Part shown: in pieces, positions 1 through 8,587 of the stretch
Position numbering within the stretch: the stretch's first letter is position 1
Layout: every line of letters starts with the position of its first letter
NCBI GenBank assembly: GCA_937136415.1
Contig: CAKZOK010000181.1
Location: 1 to 64,000 of the forward strand
Direction of reading: 5' to 3'
DNA from: an uncultured Cytophagales bacterium
GTDB taxonomy: Bacteria; Bacteroidota; Bacteroidia; Cytophagales; Bernardetiaceae
DNA: 64,000 nucleotides
The notes under the pieces: model-generated
What the model was told of the DNA's origin: nothing
Databases searched by the model: none
What the model saw: the letters and a program-made list of their open reading frames with translations, nothing else
Position numbers and translations under genes: made by a program

Positions 1-151
1 CAATTTTATTGTCATACAATTCTTTGAGTTCTTTAAACTGTGGTTGCTGATGTAGATTTTCAAAGTTGAAATTGAGCTCAAGACTATTGGTTTTAATTGG
101 ACTAGATGTTTGGTCAGGAGTACTGCTATCCCTAGTGTTATCATCCATCAT
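1..151 (-). CDS. Unknown protein, N-terminal fragment running off the left edge
   Basis: On the minus strand an open frame starts at the ATG at 151 and stays open to base 1, giving about 50 residues that begin MMDDNTRDSSTPDQ and then turn helical and charged (FKELKELYDNKI). I recognise no domain. The Ser/Thr/Asp-rich start has no signal peptide, so a cytoplasmic protein or a disordered N-terminus is likely. It begins only 14 bp after the stop of the Sir2-type gene on the same strand, so the two are probably co-transcribed. The candidate ATG at 165 is out of frame and soon hits a stop, which favours 151. Confidence 0.5.
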   Translation of the reverse strand, partial: MMDDNTRDSSTPDQTSSPIKTNSLELNFNFENLHQQPQFKELKELYDNKI

Positions 152-165
152 TTGATCTGTGTCAT

Positions 166-1038
166 CTATTGATTTTGGCTTAAGTGGAACTTTTGCTTGT
201 TCTGAATTTTCAAGGCCCGTGATAATTCTAAGCTTTTTTTCAAAAGTATTAATTCTTTGAAGATCAGAGGCAAGTGTATTAATTTTATTTTGAAATCTTT
301 TGGATTAATACGAACCACTTTGGCTGCATAATTACTTCTCAAAAAACGTGTTTTCATACGAACAGCTTGTACATGAGGTCCAGAACCAATTTCAAAAACA
401 ATAATATTCTTTTTATTATTTCTTTCTAAAAAAGATTGAAAGTTTTTTTCTTGTGCTTTTGTGCGAGTGTTCACAAATGTATCATCTCTAAACATATAGA
501 CATTTGGGCGAGCCATCACCTTCGAATCAGGACACATCGGAAAACGATTATCCAAAACTCCCAACTGAATATTTTTTCCTGTAAGTTCTGTTTTCCAAAT
601 TTTATCAGAAAGGTTGTTATTACTGCTTTGAAAATATGCAAGTGAGCCGTGTAACTCTCTTATTTTTTCTTCCTCAAAGCCTGCTTTTTGAAAGTGAGAA
701 TCGATATTTGAAGTAATAATAAAATAATCTAAATCAAATTTTTGAATCCATTTTTTCAAAATATCAAAACCTTGATGGGGCGTTGTATTTTCATATTCTT
801 CCATTCGTTTTCCAAATAAAGACCAGCTATAAACAGGGTCATTTAAAAATGCAGCAGGATTTACAGTTTCGAAAACAGTTTTTTCTGTTTCAGTTTCTAC
901 TTTTCCCCATTGCCCTCCATCTTGCCCACGATAATCTGCTAGTCCAGAATCGACACCCATTCCTGCACCTGCTGTAATAACAATGGCATCGGCTTCTGTA
1001 AGCCATTTTTTGATAGTTTCTAAATTTTGTGTTTTCAT
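166..1038 (-). CDS. Sir2-family NAD-dependent protein, zinc-site variant
   Basis: A 290-residue protein with the sirtuin NAD-binding signature GAGMGVDSGLADYRG at about residues 24-38, a TSNIDSHFQKAG segment where sirtuins have TQNID, and the catalytic-histidine motif ELHGS near residue 128. Sirtuins use NAD to remove acyl groups from lysine, and some relatives only hydrolyse NAD. The four zinc-binding cysteines of classical sirtuins are not present: the first CxxC pair is missing after HGS and only one cysteine (FPMCPD) remains where the second pair should be. The substrate is therefore uncertain. The C-terminal 40 residues are lysine-rich and look like a tail outside the domain. The next gene starts 14 bp downstream. 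Confidence 0.8.
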   Translation of the reverse strand: MKTQNLETIKKWLTEADAIVITAGAGMGVDSGLADYRGQDGGQWGKVETETEKTVFETVNPAAFLNDPVYSWSLFGKRMEEYENTTPHQGFDILKKWIQKFDLDYFIITSNIDSHFQKAGFEEEKIRELHGSLAYFQSSNNNLSDKIWKTELTGKNIQLGVLDNRFPMCPDSKVMARPNVYMFRDDTFVNTRTKAQEKNFQSFLERNNKKNIIVFEIGSGPHVQAVRMKTRFLRSNYAAKVVRINPKDFKIKLIHLPLIFKELILLKKSLELSRALKIQNKQKFHLSQNQ

Positions 1039-1087
1039 TTTTTGATTATTAAGTGAAACTTTACCACGCTATTTTTAAGATAAAAGT

Positions 1088-1621
1088 TTATCTAAGTTCT
1101 TTTAAAATTATTTTTATTGGAATTTCGTTCCATTTTATTTTTGGGCTAGAACATAAAAAACTTAATTTTACTTTTTTTAGAGAATAGGTTTTAGATTTAA
1201 AATGCCCTAAATTTTCTTTCCCATCTGTATCTTCTACTAAAAGTTTGTATTCTTTGATGGGAAAATCTCTAGCTACCACCAAATAGTAATTATCTTTTGC
1301 TTTAATAAAATTAAAGCGTTTTTTTGTTTTAGAAGATACTAAATCATTATTACTTTGATTTTTTAGATTTGTTTGTGTTGGATTTTGCCAAAAAAATACT
1401 GTATCTGTGCTATCATCGAACCAAAAATCATTTGTTATTTTTGAAACTCTTAGTTTTTTATTATTTCTTATTAAGCTAATTTTTAAATTATTAATTGTAG
1501 TAGTATCATGCTCTGAATGAATATCCAAAAGCAAAATAGCTGCATTATCAAGTGAACAGTGTTGTGCTTTTGCTATAAAAATAATGCAAGAAAAAAAGAC
1601 TAAAGTAAATATTTTTTTCAT
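1088..1621 (-). CDS. Small secreted protein of unknown function
   Basis: I do not recognise the family. The chosen start gives 177 residues beginning MKKIFTLVFFSCIIFIAKAQ, a clear Sec signal peptide ending in an AxAQ-type cleavage site common in Bacteroidota. The frame is open nine codons further upstream, but that extension would place residues in front of the signal peptide. The mature part (SLDNAAILLLDIHSEHDTTT...) is beta-rich, with one cysteine pair and many lysines. It is divergent from the S9 peptidase at 1806. The location is probably periplasm or outer membrane surface. Confidence 0.6.
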   Translation of the reverse strand: MKKIFTLVFFSCIIFIAKAQHCSLDNAAILLLDIHSEHDTTTINNLKISLIRNNKKLRVSKITNDFWFDDSTDTVFFWQNPTQTNLKNQSNNDLVSSKTKKRFNFIKAKDNYYLVVARDFPIKEYKLLVEDTDGKENLGHFKSKTYSLKKVKLSFLCSSPKIKWNEIPIKIILKELR

Positions 1622-1805
1622 AATTGTTTTTTTATTTAAAATAAACAACGCAGAATATCGATATTATGTTGCTCTGCAGCTTTTAGAAACTACAAATATT
1701 GTGTTTCTACAAAAATTTGTAATTAAACTTAAATATTTTATCAATCCAAATAAATTTTCTAATTTCCAATTCCAAAAAGAATTAAAGACAAAAAAAACAA
1801 TTCAC

Positions 1806-4250
1806 ATGAAATTAAAAATTCTATTTTTATCCTCTCTATTTTTTTTTATAACTATATTTTCATTTGCTCAAAAAAGCAAAAATGAAAGTCAGAAAGAAAT
1901 GTTAGCCAACATCGAAAAAATTATGCAAGGCGATAATTTTGTAGGTGTTTTGCCTCAAAATGGACGCTGGTCGTATGATGGAAAAGCAATTTATTTTTCC
2001 AAAAAATCAGCTTTAGAACCTCTGCCAACATGGTACAAACAAGGTGTTTCGAATGGAAATCCAATTGGTCAGCCTTTAAAAATTGCCGAAAATGATTTTA
2101 ATCTAAATCCTAAAAAATATATTTTTGGAAATAATAATGATTTTGATAATTATAATAAAACCAAAACCAATAAAATTGTTTCTGTTGATGGCGATTTGTA
2201 TTTGCAAGATGTACAAAATGGAAAAACAAAAAGACTTACTAATACACTAGAAAATGAAAAAAAGCCACATTTTACAAGAAATGATAGTGCAATCGTTTAT
2301 CAAAAAGGAAATGATTTGTTTTACTTTTGGTTACAGGGCGAGCAAATTGGACAAACACAACAACTGACTTCTTTTATAGATTCAGATTCAAAAGCCAAAA
2401 AAATACTTTCTGATGCTGATAAATGGCTAAATCAACAGCAAAATGATTTATTAGAAATTATTAGAATAAATAAAGCAAAAGATTCTATCAAAAATGCTCA
2501 ACCAAAACCGTATCGTTTGACTGCCATTCCGTTAAATGGAAAATATGTTTCTTCAGTTCAAATTAGTAATGATGGGCGTTTTGTGATTTATATTTTGGGA
2601 AAATATACTTCAAAATCTACCGAAGTTCCTAATTATATTAATAAATTAGGCTACACCGAAAACCTGCCAGCTCGCTCAAAAGTAGGAAACCAAACAGTTA
2701 ATTTTTCATTGTATGTTTATGATAGATATGAGCAAGCAAATGATAAAATTGATTTGTCTGGTTTGCCCAAAATGATGGAAAATCCTGCTTATTATGCCGA
2801 ATATGGAAGGAATACAAAAAGATATTCAGCCAGAAATTTATGGATTCATGGAATAAAATGGTCAGAGAATGGCAAAAAAGGAGCAATGGTAGTTCGTGCA
2901 AATGACTCAAAAGACCGTTGGATTATAGGAATGGATTTGACAAGCCAAGATGAAAAATTAAAACTCATAGACCATCAGCATGATGATGCATGGATAGGTG
3001 GCGAGGGAATTAGTGGCTGGCACGCTTCGACAGGTACACTCGGTTGGCAAGACAATGAAACTGTTTATTTTCAATCTGAAAAAACAGGATTTTCGCATCT
3101 TTATACTTACAATTTTACATCAAAAAAACAAAAACAGCTTACAAATGGAGAGTTTGAAGTAACTAAGGTGTGGCTCTCACAAAAAAATAAAGGAAACAAC
3201 AAAATATTTTATGTCCGTGCCAATAAAGAAAATTTTCACGAATATCATTTGTATAAATTAAATTCTAAAAATAATAATTTAGAAAAAATAACTTCTCAAA
3301 AAGGAGTTTATGAAGAATTGGTTTTGTCGCCAGATGAAAAATACTGGATTGCTCGTTATTCTTACTCAAACAAACCGTGGGAATTGGTTGTTTTTGAAAA
3401 CAAACCAGATGCCACACAAAGACAAATTACAAACTCTCTAACAGAAGAATTTAAAAAACAATCGTGGTACGAACCCCAAATTATTACTTTCAAAACACCT
3501 GATGGCATAGAAATTCCTGCACGAATTTATGAGCCAGATACAAATGTAAAAAATAAAGCTGCTGTAATGTTTGTTCACGGTGCAGGTTATTTGCAAAATG
3601 TTCATTATGGTTGGAGTGCCTATTATAGAGAATATATGTTTCATAATCTTTTGAGAAAGCAAGGATATACAGTCATTGATATTGATTATCGTGGCAGTAA
3701 AGGGTATGGCAGAGATTGGAGAACAGCCATTTATCGCCACATGGGAAATAAAGAACTCATTGATTATGTTGCTGGCGCAGATTATTTAGTCAAAAATCAC
3801 GAAATTGATAAAGAAAGAATCGGAATTTATGGTGGTTCTTATGGTGGTTTCATGACAATGATGGCAATGTTTAAAGAGCCTAAAGTTTTCCGTTCGGGAG
3901 CTGCCCTTCGTTCGGTTACAGATTGGGCGCATTACAATCACCCTTATACAGCAAATATTTTGAATACGCCTTTAGAGGATAGTTTGGCGTATGTTCGTTC
4001 TTCTCCAATTTATTTTGCTGAAGGTTTGGAAGGTGATTTGCTTATTTGCCACGGAGTGTTGGATACAAATGTTCAGTTTCAAGATGTGGTTCGTTTATCT
4101 CAACGACTTATCGAACTCAAAAAAGAAAACTGGGAACTAGCTCTTTATCCGATTGAAGGACATGGGTTTGTATATCCAAGCAGTTGGGCAGACGAATACA
4201 AACGCATTTATCAGCTTTTTGATAGAACAATAGGGCAGCCTAAAGAGTAA
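1806..4250 (+). CDS. S9 family serine peptidase (prolyl oligopeptidase / dipeptidyl peptidase IV type)
   Basis: An 814-residue exported peptidase. The N-terminal 22 residues (MKLKILFLSSLFFFITIFSF) are a signal peptide, so the start is set at 1806 although the frame is open from 1584. The middle part carries beta-propeller-like repeats (YLQDVQNGKTKRLT, SPDEKYWIARYS). The C-terminal alpha/beta hydrolase domain holds the catalytic triad: Ser in GGSYGG near residue 677, Asp in VLDTNVQ near 753 and His in IEGHGF near 785. Such enzymes release dipeptides or cut after proline in short peptides in the periplasm. Length and triad spacing fit the family. It stands as a single gene, with the next gene 58 bp downstream on the same strand. 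Confidence 0.9.
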   Translation: MKLKILFLSSLFFFITIFSFAQKSKNESQKEMLANIEKIMQGDNFVGVLPQNGRWSYDGKAIYFSKKSALEPLPTWYKQGVSNGNPIGQPLKIAENDFNLNPKKYIFGNNNDFDNYNKTKTNKIVSVDGDLYLQDVQNGKTKRLTNTLENEKKPHFTRNDSAIVYQKGNDLFYFWLQGEQIGQTQQLTSFIDSDSKAKKILSDADKWLNQQQNDLLEIIRINKAKDSIKNAQPKPYRLTAIPLNGKYVSSVQISNDGRFVIYILGKYTSKSTEVPNYINKLGYTENLPARSKVGNQTVNFSLYVYDRYEQANDKIDLSGLPKMMENPAYYAEYGRNTKRYSARNLWIHGIKWSENGKKGAMVVRANDSKDRWIIGMDLTSQDEKLKLIDHQHDDAWIGGEGISGWHASTGTLGWQDNETVYFQSEKTGFSHLYTYNFTSKKQKQLTNGEFEVTKVWLSQKNKGNNKIFYVRANKENFHEYHLYKLNSKNNNLEKITSQKGVYEELVLSPDEKYWIARYSYSNKPWELVVFENKPDATQRQITNSLTEEFKKQSWYEPQIITFKTPDGIEIPARIYEPDTNVKNKAAVMFVHGAGYLQNVHYGWSAYYREYMFHNLLRKQGYTVIDIDYRGSKGYGRDWRTAIYRHMGNKELIDYVAGADYLVKNHEIDKERIGIYGGSYGGFMTMMAMFKEPKVFRSGAALRSVTDWAHYNHPYTANILNTPLEDSLAYVRSSPIYFAEGLEGDLLICHGVLDTNVQFQDVVRLSQRLIELKKENWELALYPIEGHGFVYPSSWADEYKRIYQLFDRTIGQPKE

Positions 4251-4308
4251 TTAATGTAATTATGTAGCAATTTGATTTATCAAATTAGAAAAAATATCAA
4301 AAAATAAA

Positions 4309-5085
4309 ATGAAAGTAACATTTTTAGGAACAGGAACATCACAAGGTGTTCCTGTTATTGCGTGTGAGTGTGAAGTTTGTAAATCTTTGGATTATAGAGA
4401 TAAGCGTCTGCGTGTTTCTATCCATATTGAGGTAGAAAATAACCAAGGCGAAATGAAAAGTTTTATTGTTGATACAGGTGCAGATTTTAGGCAGCAATGT
4501 TTGAGAGAGCAAATCAAAAAACTTGATGCAGTTTTATATACTCATCAACACAAAGACCATACAGCAGGAATGGACGAAGTGCGCTCTTTTAATTTTGCTC
4601 AAAATAAAGATATGCCAATTTATGCACGAGAAGCCGTTTTGAATCAATTAAAACAAGAATTTTCATATATCTTTGCAGACTTCAAATATCCTGGTATTCC
4701 ACGAGTAGAAACATATAGTATAGAAAACAAACCCTTTATGATAGAAGGAATTAAAATAATTCCGATTGATGTTTTGCATTACAAACTCCCTGTTTTTGGC
4801 TTTCGAATTAATGATTTTACCTATATTACTGATGTCAATTTTATTTCAGAAAAGGAATTAGAAAAGGTAAAAGGAACAAAGATACTAGTTTTGGGAGCAT
4901 TACAAAAAGAAGCGCATATTTCTCATTTTACACTTAATGAAGCCATTGAAGTTGTCCAAAAAATAAACCCTGAAAAAGCCTATTTAACTCATATTAGTCA
5001 TAAAATGGGGCTGCATAAAGAAGTTTTGGCAGAGCTACCTCCAAATATTGAGCTGGCTTATGATGGTTTGCAGATAAAATTATAG
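4309..5085 (+). CDS. MBL-fold metallohydrolase, PhnP-like phosphodiesterase
   Basis: A 258-residue metallo-beta-lactamase-fold enzyme. It opens with the strand MKVTFLGTGTSQGVP seen in PhnP and RNase Z relatives. An N-terminal CECEVC cluster is typical of the PhnP branch, which binds an extra zinc. The metal motif THQHKDHTAG lies at about residues 77-86, with further ligands in DTGADF and VLHYK, and HISHKMG near the C-terminus. PhnP relatives hydrolyse cyclic or linear phosphodiesters such as phosphoribosyl 1,2-cyclic phosphate; no phosphonate genes lie nearby, so the true substrate is unknown. The protein has no signal peptide and should be cytoplasmic. Its stop is next to that of convergent pnuC. 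Confidence 0.85.
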   Translation: MKVTFLGTGTSQGVPVIACECEVCKSLDYRDKRLRVSIHIEVENNQGEMKSFIVDTGADFRQQCLREQIKKLDAVLYTHQHKDHTAGMDEVRSFNFAQNKDMPIYAREAVLNQLKQEFSYIFADFKYPGIPRVETYSIENKPFMIEGIKIIPIDVLHYKLPVFGFRINDFTYITDVNFISEKELEKVKGTKILVLGALQKEAHISHFTLNEAIEVVQKINPEKAYLTHISHKMGLHKEVLAELPPNIELAYDGLQIKL

Positions 5086-5086
5086 A

Positions 5087-5731
5087 TTATTTATTCATTT
5101 TCTTTTTCCATTCAAAATAGCCCAAAACAGCCAAAACTAAAAATATAGCATACAATCCTGTTGTAAAATAAAGTCCTTTGTAATAATAAATACCAACACA
5201 AAAAACATCGATTACAAACCAAAAAATCCAATTTTCTACCCAACGTTTGGCAAGATGAAATTGGGCTACTACACTAAAAGAAGTAGTAAAAGCATCAAAA
5301 TAAGGCACTGAAGCATTTGGAAGAGTAGAAAACCAAGCTCCAAAACCAAAAACTCCTGCAACACCTGCAAGAATACTGATTATCCAAAATTTGAGAGGCA
5401 TGTGAGTAATTGGAAGCTCTGTATTTTCTTCATTTTTGATTGTAGTATCATCAGAATTTGTTTTTTTATCTTTGCTGCCTCCTCCAAAAAGCCAATGATA
5501 CCAACCCCAAATACTCACAACAAAATAAAAACCACTCAAAATAGAATCACCATACAAACCTGCTTCAAGAAAAATATAGATATAAGGAACAACACTCAAA
5601 ATACCAAAAAACCAACCCCAATGATTATTTCTTGTATTGAGCCAAATGCAAACAAGCCCAGTAAGAGCCGCAAAAAGTTCTAATTTATGAGAAAAAAAAT
5701 AAGTTAGAAAAGATTCAAAAAATTGTTCCAA
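5087..5731 (-). CDS. pnuC: Nicotinamide riboside transporter PnuC
   Basis: A membrane protein with about seven hydrophobic helices and the PnuC signature WLNTRNNHWGWFFGILSVV followed by FYFVVSIWGWYHW. PnuC moves nicotinamide riboside across the inner membrane by facilitated diffusion, driven by its phosphorylation inside the cell. A NadR-type kinase that could do this is encoded at 52291. The frame is open from a TTG at 5782, but that TTG lies inside a likely promoter element (TATATTTG on the minus strand at 5787-5780). I therefore prefer the TTG at 5731 (214 residues). No ATG is available, and the start is uncertain. The region between the third and fourth helices is charged. It converges on the MBL gene with a 1-bp gap. 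Confidence 0.85.
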   Translation of the reverse strand: MEQFFESFLTYFFSHKLELFAALTGLVCIWLNTRNNHWGWFFGILSVVPYIYIFLEAGLYGDSILSGFYFVVSIWGWYHWLFGGGSKDKKTNSDDTTIKNEENTELPITHMPLKFWIISILAGVAGVFGFGAWFSTLPNASVPYFDAFTTSFSVVAQFHLAKRWVENWIFWFVIDVFCVGIYYYKGLYFTTGLYAIFLVLAVLGYFEWKKKMNK

Positions 5732-5779
5732 AATAAAGGATATGTTTTTTATGATAAAATATATTTCCAAAATGAGTTG

Positions 5780-5787
5780 CAAATATA
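5780..5787 (-). promoter_or_regulatory. Possible promoter -7 element of pnuC
   Basis: TATATTTG on the minus strand matches the Bacteroidota -7 consensus TAnnTTTG. No clear TTTG is seen at the -33 distance, only a T-run. It overlaps the first possible TTG start of pnuC, so transcription would begin downstream of that codon. Confidence 0.35.
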
Positions 5788-5931
5788 AACTTTGAGAGGA
5801 GAGAAAAAAAACATAGTATAAAATAATTCTGAATAATCATTTTTACCATTAAAAAAGTGATATTATTAGTAACTTTGTGTCATATTTTTAAATTTTAGTT
5901 CTAAAATCTACATTCTAAATTCTACTTTTTT

Positions 5932-6780
5932 ATGCAAACTATTTTCGTTCCTTTAGATTTTTCAGAAAATTCATTACAAGCACTCCGACATGCCATCGAA
6001 CTTGCCAAAAAATCAGAATCACAAATTGTGGTCTTTCACTCTTACCAACCACCTCAAATGGGAGGAGGAAACTTTACAGGGAGAAAAAAACTCACAGATA
6101 TTGGCAAACAAGAAGCCGAAGACAACATGTACAAAGTGGTCATGAGATTGAAAGAAACTGAACCAAATTTGGATTTCGAACACCTAGTTGTTGATGGCGA
6201 CCCAATGCAACGTATTCTTTTTTATGCAGAAAAGTATGAATCTGATTTGATTGTCATGGGAACAAAAGGAGCAAGTGGGCTAAACGAGGTATTCTTGGGA
6301 AGTGTAGCTGGAAAAATTATAAATAATGCCTCTTGCCCAGTCGTTATTGTTCCTGAAGAAAGCCAAAAAGGAGCATATCAAAAAATTGTTTATGCAACTT
6401 CATTGATAGCAGATGATAAAGGAGTTTTGAATTATTTGAAAGTATTAGCTACAAGTTTTGAAGCAAAATTAGAATGTATTCATATCGAAAAAAATGAGGA
6501 AACAAATGCAAGGTTTGAAACCTTTGGAAAAAATTATGCCGAGCAAGGAACAGATAATAATTATGTTGATTTCAAAATTATTGTTAATAAAGAAAATCAA
6601 AATGTAGAGAATAGTTTGTTAGAATATTTAGAAGAAAACCCTTGTTCTCTTTTGGTTATGCTTCGCCGTGAACGTGATTTTGTGCAGCGTCTTTTTGGGC
6701 ATAGTGTTACCAAAAAAATGGCGTATCATTCAGAAAGCCCTCTTTTGATTATGAAAGCTGCTGATAAAATAGAATTTTAG
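5932..6780 (+). CDS. Tandem universal stress protein (two UspA domains)
   Basis: A 282-residue cytoplasmic protein with two UspA folds, about residues 1-143 and 150-278. The first domain begins MQTIFVPLDFSENS and keeps the ATP-binding pattern MGTKGASGLNEVFLGSVAGK ending in CPVVIVPE. The second is degenerate: it has LVMLRRERDFVQRLFGHSVTKK and then SPLLIMK, without the glycine-rich ATP loop. Such proteins accumulate in starvation and stress, and some bind ATP or other ligands. The degenerate second half suggests one nucleotide site per chain. A TAACTTTG element at 5870-5877 could be the -7 promoter box. A hairpin follows the stop. Confidence 0.88.
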   Translation: MQTIFVPLDFSENSLQALRHAIELAKKSESQIVVFHSYQPPQMGGGNFTGRKKLTDIGKQEAEDNMYKVVMRLKETEPNLDFEHLVVDGDPMQRILFYAEKYESDLIVMGTKGASGLNEVFLGSVAGKIINNASCPVVIVPEESQKGAYQKIVYATSLIADDKGVLNYLKVLATSFEAKLECIHIEKNEETNARFETFGKNYAEQGTDNNYVDFKIIVNKENQNVENSLLEYLEENPCSLLVMLRRERDFVQRLFGHSVTKKMAYHSESPLLIMKAADKIEF

Positions 6781-6791
6781 ATGATTGTTAA

Positions 6792-6816
6792 TCAAGGGTT
6801 TGCTGATTGCAAACCC
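6792..6816 (+). terminator. Hairpin after the universal stress gene
   Basis: AGGGTTTGC and GCAAACCCT form a 9-bp stem around a 5-base loop directly after the stop. There is no good T-run on the plus side, so it may act as an RNA-stabilising hairpin or weak terminator. Confidence 0.45.
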
Positions 6817-6897
6817 TTCATGTTTAAGACAAATAATGTTGTTTTGCCTTTGTTGGTGAGCCATCAGATTTAAAAATACAGACCAATTAAAAAAATT

Positions 6898-7022
6898 GGT
6901 GATGTTACACAAAGTATGATTTTTTTAAAGTGTTTTAGAATAGCAAAATTATACAACTAAAAACTACCCACAATGCTGTTGTTGGTGTTTTAGCGAAGCG
7001 ACACCAACAACCAAATAACTTA
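6898..7022 (+). mobile_element. Family A mini-element, right end lost
   Basis: A close copy of the element at 40070-40215: the left end GGTGATGTTACACAAAGTAT, the T-run, the AGAATAGCAAAATTATACAA stretch and the internal hairpin GTTGTTGGTGT / ACACCAACAA all match with few changes. Similarity stops at AACTTA, before the right terminal repeat ATCATAC...CACCAC, so this copy is truncated and shows no target duplication. It is non-coding. It sits between the stress gene and rsmH. Confidence 0.7.
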
Positions 7023-7085
7023 AGTAAGGTTAATTTTGTCAGACTGCTTATCTAAGAAAATAATAACAAAAAATATAGAAAATAA

Positions 7086-8018
7086 ATGGAATCTACTTAT
7101 CACAATCCTGTCATGCTTTCTGAATGTATAGAAGCATTAGATATTAAAGAAAATGGAATTTATGTCGACCTTACTTTTGGTGGTGGTGGGCATAGCCGAG
7201 CTATTTTGAAAAAACTTACCACAGGAAAACTCTATGCCTTTGACCAAGATGCAGATGCACAAGCAGAAGCTCAAAAGTTAGCAAAAGAAGTAAATACACT
7301 TGAAAATCCTTCTCGTTTTGTATTTCTAAAGGCTAATTTTAGATATCTAGAGAAATATTTAAGAATGTACAAAGTAGAAAAAGTAGATGGTATTTTGGCA
7401 GATTTGGGAATTTCTTCACACCAAATAGACGAACCAACACGAGGATTTTCTACTCGTTTTGATGCTGATTTGGATATGAGAATGGATACTTCGATGAACG
7501 AAACAGCAAAAGATATTCTGAATGAATATGGAGAAGCAGAACTACACAAACTTTTTGGTATTTATGGAGAAATAAAAAATGCTAAAACGCTTGCCAAAAC
7601 GATTGTTGCTCAAAGAATCAATAAAACTATCGAAACAACAACCGAGTTTAAAGCTATTTTGGAGCGTATTGCACCAAAAAGACAAGAGTTTAAATATTAT
7701 GCTCAAGCATTTCAGGCATTGCGTATTGAAGTCAATCAGGAAATGGAATCATTGGAAGATATGCTTCTTCAATGCGCTGAGGTTTTAAAAAATGAAGGGC
7801 GTTTGGTAGCTATGTCCTATCATTCTTTAGAAGACAGACCGTTGAAAAAAATGATTCAGATGGGCAAGTTTTATGGGCAAGTAGAAAAAGATTTTTATGG
7901 AAATGTTATCAAACCCTTTGAGGCAATCAACAGAAAACCAATCATGGCATCAAAAGAAGAAATTGAACAAAACCCACGAGCAAGAAGCGCAAAACTCAGA
8001 ATTGCTAAGAAAATTTAG
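7086..8018 (+). CDS. rsmH: 16S rRNA (cytosine-1402-N4)-methyltransferase RsmH
   Basis: A 310-residue SAM-dependent methyltransferase that modifies C1402 in the decoding centre of 16S rRNA. Clear RsmH features are the start HNPVMLSECIEAL, the SAM loop LTFGGGGHSRAI at about residues 29-40, DLGISSHQIDEPTRGFS, and MSYHSLEDRPLKK near the C-terminus. Length is normal. In most bacteria rsmH (mraW) opens the division and cell-wall cluster before ftsL, ftsI and mraY; here it stands alone and mraY lies about 52 kb away. The last codons and stop (AAA ATT TAG) form one copy of the target duplication of a mobile element that begins at the next base. Confidence 0.95.
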   Translation: MESTYHNPVMLSECIEALDIKENGIYVDLTFGGGGHSRAILKKLTTGKLYAFDQDADAQAEAQKLAKEVNTLENPSRFVFLKANFRYLEKYLRMYKVEKVDGILADLGISSHQIDEPTRGFSTRFDADLDMRMDTSMNETAKDILNEYGEAELHKLFGIYGEIKNAKTLAKTIVAQRINKTIETTTEFKAILERIAPKRQEFKYYAQAFQALRIEVNQEMESLEDMLLQCAEVLKNEGRLVAMSYHSLEDRPLKKMIQMGKFYGQVEKDFYGNVIKPFEAINRKPIMASKEEIEQNPRARSAKLRIAKKI

Positions 8019-8204
8019 GTTCTATATGATTTTAGTTGCAAAAACTGTCTTTTGATTTTGCCTAAGTCTGTTCTAAAGGTCTGACTTAGACAAAATAAGT
8101 CTTTTTCAGAACTCTAAATGCTGATTTTAAACTGCTCAGACCTTTGGTACAGACCAATTTAAAATATAAATTTGCACCCAAATTCATATAGAATCAAAAT
8201 TTAG
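8010..8204. mobile_element. Family B mini-element inserted at the rsmH stop codon, with 9-bp target duplication
   Basis: The element is 8019-8195 (177 bp). Its ends are imperfect inverted repeats: GTTCTATATGATTTTAGTTG at the left and the complement of TTGCACCCAAATTCATATAG plus AATC at the right, about 21 of 25 positions paired. Perfect 9-bp direct repeats AAAATTTAG flank it at 8010-8018 and 8196-8204. The left repeat contains the rsmH stop codon, so the insertion did not change the protein. The interior holds palindromic CTAAGTCTG / CAGACTTAG-like blocks shared with 35997-36210. There is no open frame, so it would need a transposase from elsewhere. Confidence 0.75.
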
Positions 8205-8587
8205 AAGGCAATCTATCACAGATTTTCTAATCTGTATTAAACAACTGCCATTTTGCCGTATTATTTACTTTAAAGACAAAAAAACAGGCTTGGTACATAG
8301 CTTGCAAATAGTTTGTAACTTGAAACAATTTTTATTGTTTTTATACTTATGAGAATGGTTTATACAGTTTTGTAACAATTTTTATTTAATTGATGTTCTT
8401 TATTTTTTAAATAATTACTGTCAATCTGACATTTTTTTCAAATGAAACTAATGAATTTTAGCAGATTCAAATTATTAATATTTAATTAGCTATAATCATA
8501 ATTTTTAATTTGTAAGTCGTAATTGTTTCATAGTTATTCATTCTTTTTAAATTTGATATTCAAACTCATTACATAAATATACATTTT
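8205..8587. other. Non-coding region upstream of lon
   Basis: About 380 bases of AT-rich sequence without a credible gene. A small hairpin CAGATT-TTCT-AATCTG lies at 8219-8234. I see no CIRCE-type heat-shock inverted repeat (TTAGCACTC-N9-GAGTGCTAA) ahead of lon, and no convincing -33/-7 pair. Confidence 0.5.

Noticed and set aside
1584-1805. 74-codon N-terminal extension of the S9 peptidase
   Set aside because: A clear signal peptide begins at 1806; the extension overlaps the divergent gene's start.
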